Source: Desulfobacterales bacterium
GTDB taxonomy: Bacteria > Desulfobacterota > Desulfobacteria > Desulfobacterales > Desulfosalsimonadaceae
Direction of reading: 5' to 3'
DNA length: 34,373 bases
Assembly (NCBI GenBank): GCA_018399235.1
Contig: JAGYOX010000021.1
Span: 1 to 34,373 of the forward strand
Position numbers and translations under genes: made by a program. This document shows, one piece after another, positions 23,170 through 31,021 of this stretch (position 1 is the stretch's first letter; each line of letters begins with the position of its first letter). The notes under the pieces are model-generated. The model searched no databases, was not told the origin of the DNA, and was given only the letters and a program-made list of their open reading frames with translations.

Positions 23170-25461
23170 ATGGACGAAACAATCCTGAATGCCATAGGAA
23201 ATACCCCGTTAATTGAAATTCAGCGGTTGAATCCAAATCCGAACGTCCGCATTCTGGCAAAGATCGAATATCTGAATCCCGGCGGGTCAATCAAGGATCG
23301 GCCGGCCCTGTCAATGGTTGAGGCGGGCGAGCGTACCGGCGAATTAACCCCTGACAAAACCGTGATCGAAGCCACGAGCGGAAATACGGGCATCGGCCTG
23401 GCTATGGTCTGTTCAGTAAAGGGCTACAGGCTTTTGCTTGCCATGCCGGAATCGGTCAGCATTGAGCGCCGTAAGATTTTAAGCGCCAGGGGGGCTGAAA
23501 TACTTTTGACCCCCGGGCATCTGGGAACAGACGGGGCCATAGAGGAGGCCTATCGTATGGCCCGGGAATATCCGGATAAATATTTTATGACGGATCAGTA
23601 TAATAACGAGGCCAACTGGATGGCCCATTATACGGGAACGGCAGAGGAAATTATACGGCAGACCAACGGCGATATCGCGATCTTTGTCGCCACCATGGGC
23701 ACCACCGGCACACTGATGGGGATTTCACGGCGGTTGAGGGAATATGATCCGGGCATAAAGATTATCGGCGTTGAGCCGTATTTCGGACACAAGCTGCAGG
23801 GGCTTAAGAACCTGAAAGAATCCTATCGGCCGGAGATATTTGAAAAAAAGTGGCTGGATGAAAAGGTTAACATTGAGGATGAGACCGCGTTTGAAATGAC
23901 CCGGCGGCTGAGCCGGGAAGAGGGGTTGTTTGTCGGTATGAGCAGCGGTGCGGCCATGGCGATAGCGATCCAAAAAGCGGATGAGATGAGCCACGGCACC
24001 ATTGTCACCATATTCCCGGACAGCGGTGAAAGGTATTTGAGTACGCCGGTGTTTGAGGTAAAGAAACGGGATGATATCCGGCTGTTTAACACCATGAGCC
24101 GGAAGGTTGAGCCCTTTGAACCATTGAAGGCCGGCCGGGTGTCTATCTATTCCTGCGGCCCCACGGCGGATTCGCGGATGAATATCGGCCAGTCCCGCCG
24201 GTATGTTTTTGCCGACCTCCTGTGCCGCTATCTTTCCTATCGGGGCTATGATGTGACCCATATCATGAATATCACTGACTATGACGACAAAACAATTAAG
24301 GGGTCGGAGGCGGCGGGCGAGGACTTGGCCGCATTCACCCGGCGATACATTGATCTGTTTAAGAAGGATTTGGAGGCTTTGCAGGTAAAACCGGCGGATG
24401 AATATCCAAAGGCCAGCGAGAATATTGACGAGATGGTTGAAATCACCGGCAGCCTTGTGGATAAGGGGGCGGCCTATGAAAAAATGCGCTGTGTATACTT
24501 TAACATCGCTGCCATGAATGATTACGGCAAACTCTCCGGCGTTGATTTAAACAAGATCAGGCTGGGGGCTACCGTGGATCTGGACGAATATGAAAAAAAC
24601 AACCCGAAGGATTTTACCCTGTTAAAGCGGGTGCGGCTTTCTGATTTGAAGCGGGGCCTGTATGTGAAGACCAAATGGGGCAATGTCCGTCCTTCCTGGC
24701 ACATCCAGTGTGCGGCCATGTCAATGAAGTATCTTGGGGAAACCTTTGATATCCATACCAGCAGCCGGGATCTATTGTTCCCGCATCATGAGAATGAAAT
24801 GGCGATTGCCCGGGCGCTGACCGGGAAGCCTCTGGCCCGGTTCTGGCTTCATTGCGAGCGGGTTGGGCCGGCAGCGAATGAAGACGGTAGTGAAAAGCAG
24901 GCGTTTCCGACACTGGACAAGCTTTTTGACGAAGGATTTACTCCCCGGGAAATCAGGTCATGGCTGCTTTCCGGGCATTATCGCAAGCCCCTGACATTTG
25001 ATCGTGGCCGGCTGGTCCAGGCACAAAATACATTAAATCGTCTGGATGCCTGTGTTCATGCGCTTCTAAACATTGATTCCGGCGAACATTATCCGGAAAT
25101 CGACCAACTGGTTTACGACATCAGGCAGGGCTTTATCCATGCAATGGATGATGATCTCAATTTGCCTCACGCCATGGCGGCCATATTTAAAGCCATTCGA
25201 CAGGTCAACCGGTTAATCGACAACCGTCGGCTGAACGCGGCGGATGCTGACAAAATACTTGAAAGCTTTAAAAATATCGATCAGGTGCTCCGTATATTTG
25301 ATTTTACTTTCGCCGAAATGGATCCGGAGGTTCGCGATTTAATGGATAGGCGGGAAGCGGCTAGAAAACGGGGGGATTTTGAAGCGGCCGACCGGATTCG
25401 GGAAGAACTTCAATCAAGGGGCATCGAAGTGCACGATCAAAAAATTGAAGAGGGAGAATAA
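23170..25461 (+). CDS. Fusion: cysteine synthase (CysK) + cysteinyl-tRNA-synthetase-like domain with degenerate ATP motifs
   Basis: A 763-residue two-part protein. Residues 1-300 are a PLP-dependent O-acetyl- (or O-phospho-) serine sulfhydrylase: NPGGSIKDRPA (36-46, PLP-lysine K42), EATSGNTGIGLA (67-78), ATMGTTGTLMG (174-184) and FPDSGERYLST (282-292). Residues 302-763 align along the whole length of CysRS, beginning IRLFNTMSRK. Zinc/cysteine ligands are kept: C329 (SCGPT), C514 (HIQCAAM), and H539/E543 (FPHHENE). The C-terminal helical tRNA-binding part is also kept (FIHAMDDDLNLPHAMAAIF; RKRGDFEAADRIREEL). Both ATP signatures have gone: HIGH reads NIGQ (338-341), and the KMSKS site reads EDGSEK (571-576). 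It may be an inactive cysteine-binding, regulatory module or a very unusual synthetase. Second gene of the operon. Confidence 0.92.
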   Translation: MDETILNAIGNTPLIEIQRLNPNPNVRILAKIEYLNPGGSIKDRPALSMVEAGERTGELTPDKTVIEATSGNTGIGLAMVCSVKGYRLLLAMPESVSIERRKILSARGAEILLTPGHLGTDGAIEEAYRMAREYPDKYFMTDQYNNEANWMAHYTGTAEEIIRQTNGDIAIFVATMGTTGTLMGISRRLREYDPGIKIIGVEPYFGHKLQGLKNLKESYRPEIFEKKWLDEKVNIEDETAFEMTRRLSREEGLFVGMSSGAAMAIAIQKADEMSHGTIVTIFPDSGERYLSTPVFEVKKRDDIRLFNTMSRKVEPFEPLKAGRVSIYSCGPTADSRMNIGQSRRYVFADLLCRYLSYRGYDVTHIMNITDYDDKTIKGSEAAGEDLAAFTRRYIDLFKKDLEALQVKPADEYPKASENIDEMVEITGSLVDKGAAYEKMRCVYFNIAAMNDYGKLSGVDLNKIRLGATVDLDEYEKNNPKDFTLLKRVRLSDLKRGLYVKTKWGNVRPSWHIQCAAMSMKYLGETFDIHTSSRDLLFPHHENEMAIARALTGKPLARFWLHCERVGPAANEDGSEKQAFPTLDKLFDEGFTPREIRSWLLSGHYRKPLTFDRGRLVQAQNTLNRLDACVHALLNIDSGEHYPEIDQLVYDIRQGFIHAMDDDLNLPHAMAAIFKAIRQVNRLIDNRRLNAADADKILESFKNIDQVLRIFDFTFAEMDPEVRDLMDRREAARKRGDFEAADRIREELQSRGIEVHDQKIEEGE

Positions 25462-25465
25462 TAAG

Positions 25466-26437
25466 GTGAAGCCGGTCTATTTTCCATTTACCTATACCTC
25501 CGGTGATATGATTAACCTCATCAACCAATATGTCGGTTCCTTTACCATATACCAGCCGGTTGCCGGCAATGCGCCCGGGCCGGTCGAACAGGCCGTATCC
25601 GCCGGTAAGATTGATGTGAGCGTTCCGGTTAAGGGCGATGAGGAAAAAATCATCGAGGCTGCCGCGAGGTCTAAGGACTGGGGCCTGGTGCATCAGGGGC
25701 ACATGGATGCATTCAAGGCGATGTCCGGACAGGAGTTTTACAACGAAACATTTGTCGCTGAAATCCGGACTGAAATAGCGGGTCAAAAGTCCCCACCGCC
25801 GGAGGCGGAACCGATGTTGATGGCCCGTCTGTTTCTTTATCTTGCTCAGGAATTCGATATGAAGCAGACGGAGCTTGATATCGATTTAAAGGCCTCTGAA
25901 TTTAATCGGGAAAAAATGTTGTCCGAGTTAAGGGGCGATACGGACTCCCGGCGGCCGACCGATGAACACTACGTTTTCGAAGACCTCGGCGAATATCAGA
26001 CCGCCAACCGCATCCTGTCATGGCTGCGTCTGTCGGCGGCGGAAAAAGAGACGTGTCCCGTTTTTATTACCACGAGCCGGGCCGTATTCGAGCATGTTCT
26101 TGAATTCGTGCCACGGTCTGATATCGTTCAAATATTTGATCCGGTGCCGGCGGACCCAACTTTTCAGGCGGCATTTCAGAACTATTCGGCCGAGCTGATC
26201 AAGAGCAGCCATCCAGCCGACGTCGCCCCTCCATCTTTGGCTCCTTTTATGCCGGAAGAAGCCGGCATAATGTTGACCGTAGCCGTGCTGCCGGTCAAAT
26301 CACCGGCGGACCTTCTCGACCGGTTGCTTTCCGAAAATTCGGATACGTCCCCATCTTCTGCTTCAAACGGCCATATGGTGGTCAATCTTTTAGAAGCAAC
26401 CTCTCCGGCCGCGGGCCTGAACCGAGCCTTGCAGTAA
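25466..26437 (+). CDS. Conserved-looking hypothetical protein downstream of the CysK-CysS fusion
   Basis: A 323-residue protein that I do not recognise. It starts at a GTG four bases after the fusion gene's stop, with AGGGAG eleven bases upstream (a longer frame from 25379 would overlap that gene). The start reads MKPVYFPFTYTSGDMINLIN, then KIDVSVPVKGDEEKIIEAA. The middle is acidic and helical (LFLYLAQEFDMKQTELDIDL), and near the end AGIMLTVAVLPVKSPADLL looks like a beta strand plus helix. It has no signal peptide, no transmembrane segment and a single cysteine, so it is cytoplasmic. Codon use looks like that of its neighbours and the frame is clean, so it is a real gene. Tight coupling suggests a link with cysteine or tRNA-related metabolism, but no function is assigned. 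Confidence 0.8.
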   Translation: MKPVYFPFTYTSGDMINLINQYVGSFTIYQPVAGNAPGPVEQAVSAGKIDVSVPVKGDEEKIIEAAARSKDWGLVHQGHMDAFKAMSGQEFYNETFVAEIRTEIAGQKSPPPEAEPMLMARLFLYLAQEFDMKQTELDIDLKASEFNREKMLSELRGDTDSRRPTDEHYVFEDLGEYQTANRILSWLRLSAAEKETCPVFITTSRAVFEHVLEFVPRSDIVQIFDPVPADPTFQAAFQNYSAELIKSSHPADVAPPSLAPFMPEEAGIMLTVAVLPVKSPADLLDRLLSENSDTSPSSASNGHMVVNLLEATSPAAGLNRALQ

Positions 26438-26454
26438 CTTTTATGGTAGATGCG

Positions 26455-26542
26455 ATGTAGAGACGGGCTTTAGCCCGTCATTCGCAGAAGCGGTCGATGC
26501 AGCAAGCCGCGTCCAAAGGAAGGCTAAAGCCTTCCGCTACAT
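26455..26542. repeat. Paired palindromes with TGTAG/CTACA ends
   Basis: GACGGGCTTTAGCCCGTC (26462-26479) and GGAAGGCTAAAGCCTTCC (26518-26535) are both perfect 8-bp-arm palindromes. They are enclosed by ATGTAG (26455-26460) and CTACAT (26537-26542). A third one, GGAAGGCTTTAGCCTTCC, lies at 33371-33388 after ATGTAGC. Neither is followed by a U-tract, so they are better seen as a dispersed repeat than as terminators. Confidence 0.75.
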
Positions 26543-26699
26543 TGATTGTACAAATCTCGATAAACCGATCAGGAATTGACGAATGCGCTTTGTTTATCCG
26601 CCCTACATGGCTAAGATTTTGATTTTTTTAACCTAATACCCAATACCCAAAACCTAATACCTTGAAGTTACTTAGAAGTTAAAAAAACATGAACAAGGC

Positions 26700-26728
26700 T
26701 TGACTCCCATAATTAATTGGTATATGAA
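26700..26728 (+). promoter_or_regulatory. Sigma70-like promoter for the ferredoxin gene
   Basis: TTGACT (26700-26705), a 17-bp spacer, TATGAA (26723-26728). The following gene has the ribosome binding site AAAGGAG (26804-26810), nine bases before the ATG. Confidence 0.45.
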
Positions 26729-26819
26729 AATTTTCTTTATCATTGTTTATTAGCCAGATATTTGTATAAAACCAGACTTTTTTCTCAAATCAATCAATTG
26801 ATGAAAGGAGATTTGAAAA

Positions 26820-27008
26820 ATGGCGTTTAATCCCACTGTTGATCCGGAGAAGTGTGAAGGGTGTGAAGAGTGTGTGGATGTCTGCCCAGTTGAAGTATTT
26901 GAAATGCAGGATGGAAAATCCGTTCCGGTAAACGCCGAGGAGTGCCTCGGCTGCGAGTCTTGTGTTGAAGTGTGTGAGTCCGGCGCGATTACGGTTGAAG
27001 AGATTTAG
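26820..27008 (+). CDS. 2x[4Fe-4S] ferredoxin
   Basis: A 62-residue low-potential electron carrier with two full cluster motifs. Cluster one: CEGCEECVDVCPVE (C12, C15, C18, C22). Cluster two: CLGCESCVEVCESG (C42, C45, C48, C52), where the usual Pro after the fourth Cys is Glu. The acidic composition is typical of clostridial-type ferredoxins that serve anaerobic oxidoreductases. It has its own promoter, a strong ribosome binding site and a strong terminator, so it is probably a highly expressed single-gene unit. It might feed the activator of HGD-D enzymes or other reductases, but no link is visible in sequence. Confidence 0.95.
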   Translation: MAFNPTVDPEKCEGCEECVDVCPVEVFEMQDGKSVPVNAEECLGCESCVEVCESGAITVEEI

Positions 27009-27024
27009 GCACCCTTTCACTCTA

Positions 27025-27064
27025 AGCTTCCCCGGCATTCCATAGATCGGGGAAGCTGCCTTTC
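27025..27064 (+). terminator. Rho-independent terminator of the ferredoxin gene
   Basis: A perfect 10-bp stem, AGCTTCCCCG (27025-27034) with CGGGGAAGCT (27048-27057), a 13-base loop, then a T-rich tail. It starts 16 bases after the stop codon. Confidence 0.85.
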
Positions 27065-27114
27065 CTTTATTATACTGAATCTGTTGGTAGCCGTTCATTT
27101 AAATTTTAATCAAT

Positions 27115-28392
27115 ATGGCCCTTTCTAAAAATTTCTCATTTCCTGATATGGCTGTTGTCAGTCAGTCGCTTGTAAGCCGATCCATCGCCGATGTTGCAGT
27201 AAATTTGGACCGAGCGCTTATCCCGGTTGCGGAAAAATTGGGTAAAGGCGGCGGTCAGACAGTGGCGGTAGCTGTGGGGAGCCGCAAAATAGACCGGTTG
27301 GATGAAATCGTTTTTCACTGTCTCCGTTTTTTTGAAAAAATTGGATTTCGCCCGTTTATCATTCCGGCCATGGGCAGTCACGGGGGGGCGACGCCTGAAG
27401 GACAGAAGCAGGTGCTTGCCGGTTACAAAATAACAGAGGCTGCCATGAGGGTTCCGGTTGTTGCCGATATGACTACCCGGGATGTGGGCGGTGACGGGAC
27501 GGACCCGCCGTTATTTGTTTCACAAGCCGCGCTTGACGCCGATTATATTATGCCTATCAACCGGATCAAGCCGCATACCAAGTTCAGCAGTGACATTGAA
27601 AGCGGCCTCTGCAAAATGCTGACCATTGGCCTGGGGAAGGCGGATGGGGCGGCGGTCTTCCATCGGGCGGCCATTAAACAATCGTTTAGCATTATCGAGC
27701 ATTCTGCAGCGCGATTATTGAAAAGATTAAATATATTGTTTGGGCTCGGCGTGCTTGAGGACGGTTACGGCCGTTTGGCGCAAATTGAGGCCGTATTCCC
27801 GGAAAATTTAATAGACAAGGAAAAACAGCTGCTCGTAAAGGCAAAGGCAATGATGGGGGCCATTCCCTTTGATCATGTGGATATCCTGATCATTGATCAA
27901 ATCGGCAAAGATATATCCGGCATCGGAATGGATTCCAATGTTACCGGCAGGCACCGGGATATTGTGGGGGATTTTAACATTGCCCCTCATGTGAAGCGGA
28001 TTTTTGTCCGGGATTTGTCTGCTGCTACGGACGGCAACGCCAACGGCATCGGTCTGGCCGATGTGACTACCCGCCGGCTGGTGGATAAAATTGACCGGAA
28101 GAAAACGTTTGTCAATGCCATTACCGCCGTATCTCCGGAAAAAGCGGCCATTCCCATGTATTTTGAAACCGATCGGGAGTGCCTTGCCGCGTGTGCGCAA
28201 ACTACGGGTGTGGCGTCCGGGGGGGATTTAAGGATTGTCCGAATCTTAAATACCGCAACGCTTAAATATATTCAGGCTTCAAAACCCCTTGAATCGGAGA
28301 TTCAATCTAACCCCAAGCTTTCTCAGGTTAGCGACTGGGAGCCTTTTGTATTTGATGCGGCAGGAAATCTCATGGATTTTGTTCCCCAATGA
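27115..28392 (+). CDS. LarA-family (nickel-pincer isomerase-like) protein
   Basis: A 425-residue LarA-family (DUF2088) protein, the length of true LarA. It shows IPAMGSHGGATPEGQKQVLA (83-102) in the N-terminal domain and PINRIKPHTKFSSDIESGLC followed by KMLTIGLGKADGA (147-179). There H154 and K167 correspond to the second catalytic His and the cofactor-attaching Lys of LarA. The C-terminal half contains DILIIDQIGKDISGIGMDSN and GLADVTTRR. These residues make it a better candidate for an active nickel-pincer-dependent racemase or epimerase than the gene at 406, with an unknown 2-hydroxy-acid substrate. Cofactor-making LarB, LarC and LarE are not in the window. No clear ribosome binding site precedes the ATG at 27115, so the start is tentative. 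It overlaps the next gene by four bases. Confidence 0.85.
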   Translation: MALSKNFSFPDMAVVSQSLVSRSIADVAVNLDRALIPVAEKLGKGGGQTVAVAVGSRKIDRLDEIVFHCLRFFEKIGFRPFIIPAMGSHGGATPEGQKQVLAGYKITEAAMRVPVVADMTTRDVGGDGTDPPLFVSQAALDADYIMPINRIKPHTKFSSDIESGLCKMLTIGLGKADGAAVFHRAAIKQSFSIIEHSAARLLKRLNILFGLGVLEDGYGRLAQIEAVFPENLIDKEKQLLVKAKAMMGAIPFDHVDILIIDQIGKDISGIGMDSNVTGRHRDIVGDFNIAPHVKRIFVRDLSAATDGNANGIGLADVTTRRLVDKIDRKKTFVNAITAVSPEKAAIPMYFETDRECLAACAQTTGVASGGDLRIVRILNTATLKYIQASKPLESEIQSNPKLSQVSDWEPFVFDAAGNLMDFVPQ

Positions 28393-28901
28393 ATGAATCC
28401 CGCCATGTTTATGTAGAGACGCCGATCGGTCCGGTTGCCATTTGGTATCAACTATATCCGTTTAGATTGCTTTCCATAGATTTAACGGGAAGCAGCGACA
28501 ACCCATCAGGACAGGGCGGTGCCCTGAATGCGGGCGACGGTGGTTTGCAAGCGGTTGCCGGCTTGATCCGGAGTTACTTTGAGCACCGGCCGATTGACGT
28601 GCCCTGGTCGTTTCTTGCCATGGATCATCTTACCCTGCTTCAGCAGCAGGTGCTTTACGAAACCGCTCAAATCCCCTATGGAGCTCTGAAAACTTATAAA
28701 CGGGTAGCCGAAGCCATTGGTCGACCCCGCGCCTATCGGTTCGTTGGCTCGGCCCTTGGCAAAAACCCATTTCCCCTCATCATTCCGTGTCATAGGGTGA
28801 TCCGTAATAACGGGTGCATCGGCGACTTCACCGCCGGTCCGGAGATCAAGCAATGGCTGATTGATTTTGAATCAGCAAAGCCATCATGCTTGCAATTGTA
28901 A
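28389..28901 (+). CDS. ogt: Methylated-DNA-[protein]-cysteine S-methyltransferase
   Basis: A 170-residue DNA-repair alkyltransferase that takes the alkyl group from O6-alkylguanine onto its own cysteine. The C-terminal catalytic domain is complete: LQQQVLYETAQIPYGALKTY (84-103), AEAIGRPRAYRFVGSALGKN (107-126) and the active-site PLIIPCHRVIRNNG (129-142, Cys134). The residues after it, GDFTAGPEIKQWLIDFE, fit the usual GG-x-x-x-K-x-x-L-L end, although the first Gly-Gly pair is altered. The N-terminal domain is short and diverged, as in many Ogt proteins. It overlaps the LarA-family stop by ATGA, so the two are co-translated. Confidence 0.92.
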   Translation: MNESRHVYVETPIGPVAIWYQLYPFRLLSIDLTGSSDNPSGQGGALNAGDGGLQAVAGLIRSYFEHRPIDVPWSFLAMDHLTLLQQQVLYETAQIPYGALKTYKRVAEAIGRPRAYRFVGSALGKNPFPLIIPCHRVIRNNGCIGDFTAGPEIKQWLIDFESAKPSCLQL

Positions 28902-28925
28902 TATTTTCATGCTAAGAATTGCTAT

Positions 28926-29045
28926 ATGAAACAGTATGTTATTAATAAGCTGCGGCCGGAAGGCTATATAAAACCCAAATCCTATCTTGAATCGCTATAC
29001 GATCCGGCTGAGCTGGAGAATATTTTTTGGGTATTGGGTGTTTGA
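28926..29045 (+). CDS. Small ORF coupled to RNase J (possible remnant)
   Basis: A 39-codon frame starting MKQYVINKLRPEGYIKPKSY and ending AELENIFWVLGV. Its stop overlaps the chosen RNase J start as TGATG (29043-29047), the usual pattern of translational coupling. The first 34 codons look protein-like; the end, from about 29028, falls in a TTGGGTGTTTGATGTTGGGT-like run related to degenerate intergenic repeats of this genome. It may be the front part of an older gene cut by repeat insertion. I saw no ribosome binding site, so confidence is low. Confidence 0.3.
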   Translation: MKQYVINKLRPEGYIKPKSYLESLYDPAELENIFWVLGV

Positions 29046-30709
29046 TGTTGGGTGGGATGCTGAAAATTATACCCCTGGGCGGTCTTGGGGAAATCGGCCT
29101 GAACATGATGGTGTTTGAATCTGAAGACACACTGGTGGTGGTTGATGCAGGTCTTATGTTTCCCGAGGATTATATGCTGGGCGTCGACTATGTGATACCG
29201 GATATGGACTATATCCGTGAAAACCGAGAGCGCGTGGCTGGAATTATTATTACCCATGCCCATGAAGACCATACCGGCGCGGTGCCTTACCTGCTACGGG
29301 ATGTCAATGTGCCGGTGTATGCCACGCCATTTACTCTGGGCATGATCCGGCATAAGCTCGAAGAACACGAATTGCTGGAAACCGCAACACTCCTTCCCAT
29401 CGCTCCGGATCGCAAACTGCGGCTGCCGCCGTTTGAGTTTGAGTTTATCCGGGTCAACCACAGCGTGGTCGACGGCGTAGGGTTTGCGCTCTCCACACCG
29501 GCGGGCCTGATTGTGCATACCGGGGACTTTAAGCTGTCCGAGTCCACGATCCCGGGGATGATGACGGATATCAACAAGTTCGCCCGGCTCGGGGACCGGG
29601 GAATTCTTGCCCTGTTATCGGATTCGACCAATGTGGAGCGGCAGGGACACACCATATCGGATGAACGGGTCGGCGAAACCCTGGGACGGATTATCGCCGG
29701 AAGCGGCGGCCGTGTCATAATCGCGTTGTTTGCCTCAAACATTGCCCGGATACAGCAGGTTGTAGATATCCTTAAAAACAGTCAGCGCAAACTTATGTTT
29801 AATGGCAGGAGCATCGAACTGAGCGCCGGCATCGCCAAGGACCTGAACATGCTTCACATACCGGAAGGGATGGAAATCGAAATCGGCCAAATCGATAGCT
29901 TTGCCCCGGAGGATCTGGTGATCCTGACGACCGGCAGCCAGGGGGAGCCTATGTCGGCATTAACGCGTATGTCTGCAGGGATGCACAAGCAGATCAAGAT
30001 TGAAAAAGGGGATACGGTTGTTTTGTCCTCAAAATTTATTCCGGGCAATGAAAAGGCGATCGCCAAGATCATCAACAATCTGTTTCGAAAAGGGGCGGAG
30101 GTTATCTATGAGACCATATCGGAAATTCATGTTTCCGGTCATGCGTTCCGGGAGGAACTGAAAATGATGATCAATATGACCATGCCCGATTATTTTATTC
30201 CGATTCATGGGGAATACCGCCACCTGTATCATCATGCAAGGCTTGCCGAGGAATGCGGAATCCCGGAGCAAAACGTGCTGCTTGCGGAAAACGGCCAGAT
30301 TATCTGTTTTGATGAGTCCGGCGGCCGGATTTCAGGTGAAGTGGCTACCAGTAGGGTCCTCGTGGATGGAAAGGGCGTGGGGGATGTGGGCCGCTCTGTT
30401 TTAAAAGAGCGGCGGATGCTTTCGGAAAAGGGCCTGGTTGTGGTCATTGTCGTGCTTGATGAGACCACCGGTTTTGTCATACACGGTCCTGAACTCGTAT
30501 CCAAGGGATTTGTGTTCGAAAGTGAAACCGGCCACATTCTGGAGGATGCCAAATGTATTGTACTTGAGGTCATCGATGATATGATCGCCGCAGGGCCTCC
30601 GGATTGTTCCGGGTTTTTGAAAAAACGCCTGCCCCAGGCGCTTCGGGAATACTTTAATTTTACAATGAAACGAAAACCGATGATTGTACCAGTGATATTG
30701 GCGGTTTAG
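29045..30709 (+). CDS. rnj: Ribonuclease J
   Basis: A 554-residue metallo-beta-lactamase/beta-CASP ribonuclease that processes and degrades mRNA as endo- and 5'-3' exonuclease. Motifs in order: IIPLGGLGEIGLNMMVFE (8-25), the metal site THAHEDHTGAVPYL (70-83), HTGDFKLSES, SDSTNVERQGHTISDE, the beta-CASP segments FASNIARIQQ and TTGSQGEPMSAL, and FIPIHGEYRHLYHHARLAEE near the C-terminal part of the catalytic core. The C-terminal domain (about 450-554) follows. I chose the ATG at 29045, which overlaps the stop of a small upstream frame as TGATG; a TTG at 29027 and an ATG at 29057 are alternatives. RNase J in a Gram-negative fits Desulfobacterota. Confidence 0.94.
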   Translation: MLGGMLKIIPLGGLGEIGLNMMVFESEDTLVVVDAGLMFPEDYMLGVDYVIPDMDYIRENRERVAGIIITHAHEDHTGAVPYLLRDVNVPVYATPFTLGMIRHKLEEHELLETATLLPIAPDRKLRLPPFEFEFIRVNHSVVDGVGFALSTPAGLIVHTGDFKLSESTIPGMMTDINKFARLGDRGILALLSDSTNVERQGHTISDERVGETLGRIIAGSGGRVIIALFASNIARIQQVVDILKNSQRKLMFNGRSIELSAGIAKDLNMLHIPEGMEIEIGQIDSFAPEDLVILTTGSQGEPMSALTRMSAGMHKQIKIEKGDTVVLSSKFIPGNEKAIAKIINNLFRKGAEVIYETISEIHVSGHAFREELKMMINMTMPDYFIPIHGEYRHLYHHARLAEECGIPEQNVLLAENGQIICFDESGGRISGEVATSRVLVDGKGVGDVGRSVLKERRMLSEKGLVVVIVVLDETTGFVIHGPELVSKGFVFESETGHILEDAKCIVLEVIDDMIAAGPPDCSGFLKKRLPQALREYFNFTMKRKPMIVPVILAV

Positions 30710-31021
30710 CCTTGTGCAATATAGTGCTAAAATCAAAGCGATCGTGGCCGAGGTTAACTATATTAAAATCGAAACCTCAAATCCTAAATAACAAATAACA
30801 AACAATACCCAAATTCCAAGCACCAAAATTTAAAGCAACAAGGCTATTGGGGCTAAGGGGTTTGTTTAGAAAATTGGAATTTGGTTTTTGGAATTTATTT
30901 GGAATTTGGAAATTGAAATTTGGAATTTACTGCCGCTTCATGTAAGGTCAGTTGTTATTTTTAATAAGGACATGATGGAAGCCATCACGATAAAAATTGC
31001 TGCTCATAGAGGCGAAGTCTT
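30710..31021. other. Intergenic region with AT-rich inverted repeat
   Basis: Between RNase J and ftsK. Most of it is the inverted repeat at 30777-30929. The last 90 bases should hold the ftsK promoter and have an AGAGG ribosome binding site (31008-31012). No gene is seen. Confidence 0.6.
30777..30929. repeat. AT-rich inverted repeat (AAGCACCAAAT family), copy B
   Basis: The left arm has TAACAAATAACAAACAATAC and AATTCCAAGCACCAAAATTT; the right arm has AATTGGAATTTGGTTTTTGG and related short TTTGGAATTT units. It is the same repeat type as 22268-22423, here more decayed. Confidence 0.65.

Larger units (their letters stand above)
26438..26819. other. Intergenic region: palindromes and ferredoxin promoter
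   Basis: Holds two perfect short palindromes (26462-26479, 26518-26535), a short degenerate CCTAATACCC-type repeat at about 26633-26661, and the promoter region of the ferredoxin gene. No gene is seen. Confidence 0.65.

Noticed and set aside
25379-25465. Longer start for the unknown protein after the CysK-CysS fusion
   Set aside because: It lies fully within the fusion's coding end; the GTG at 25466 fits operon spacing.
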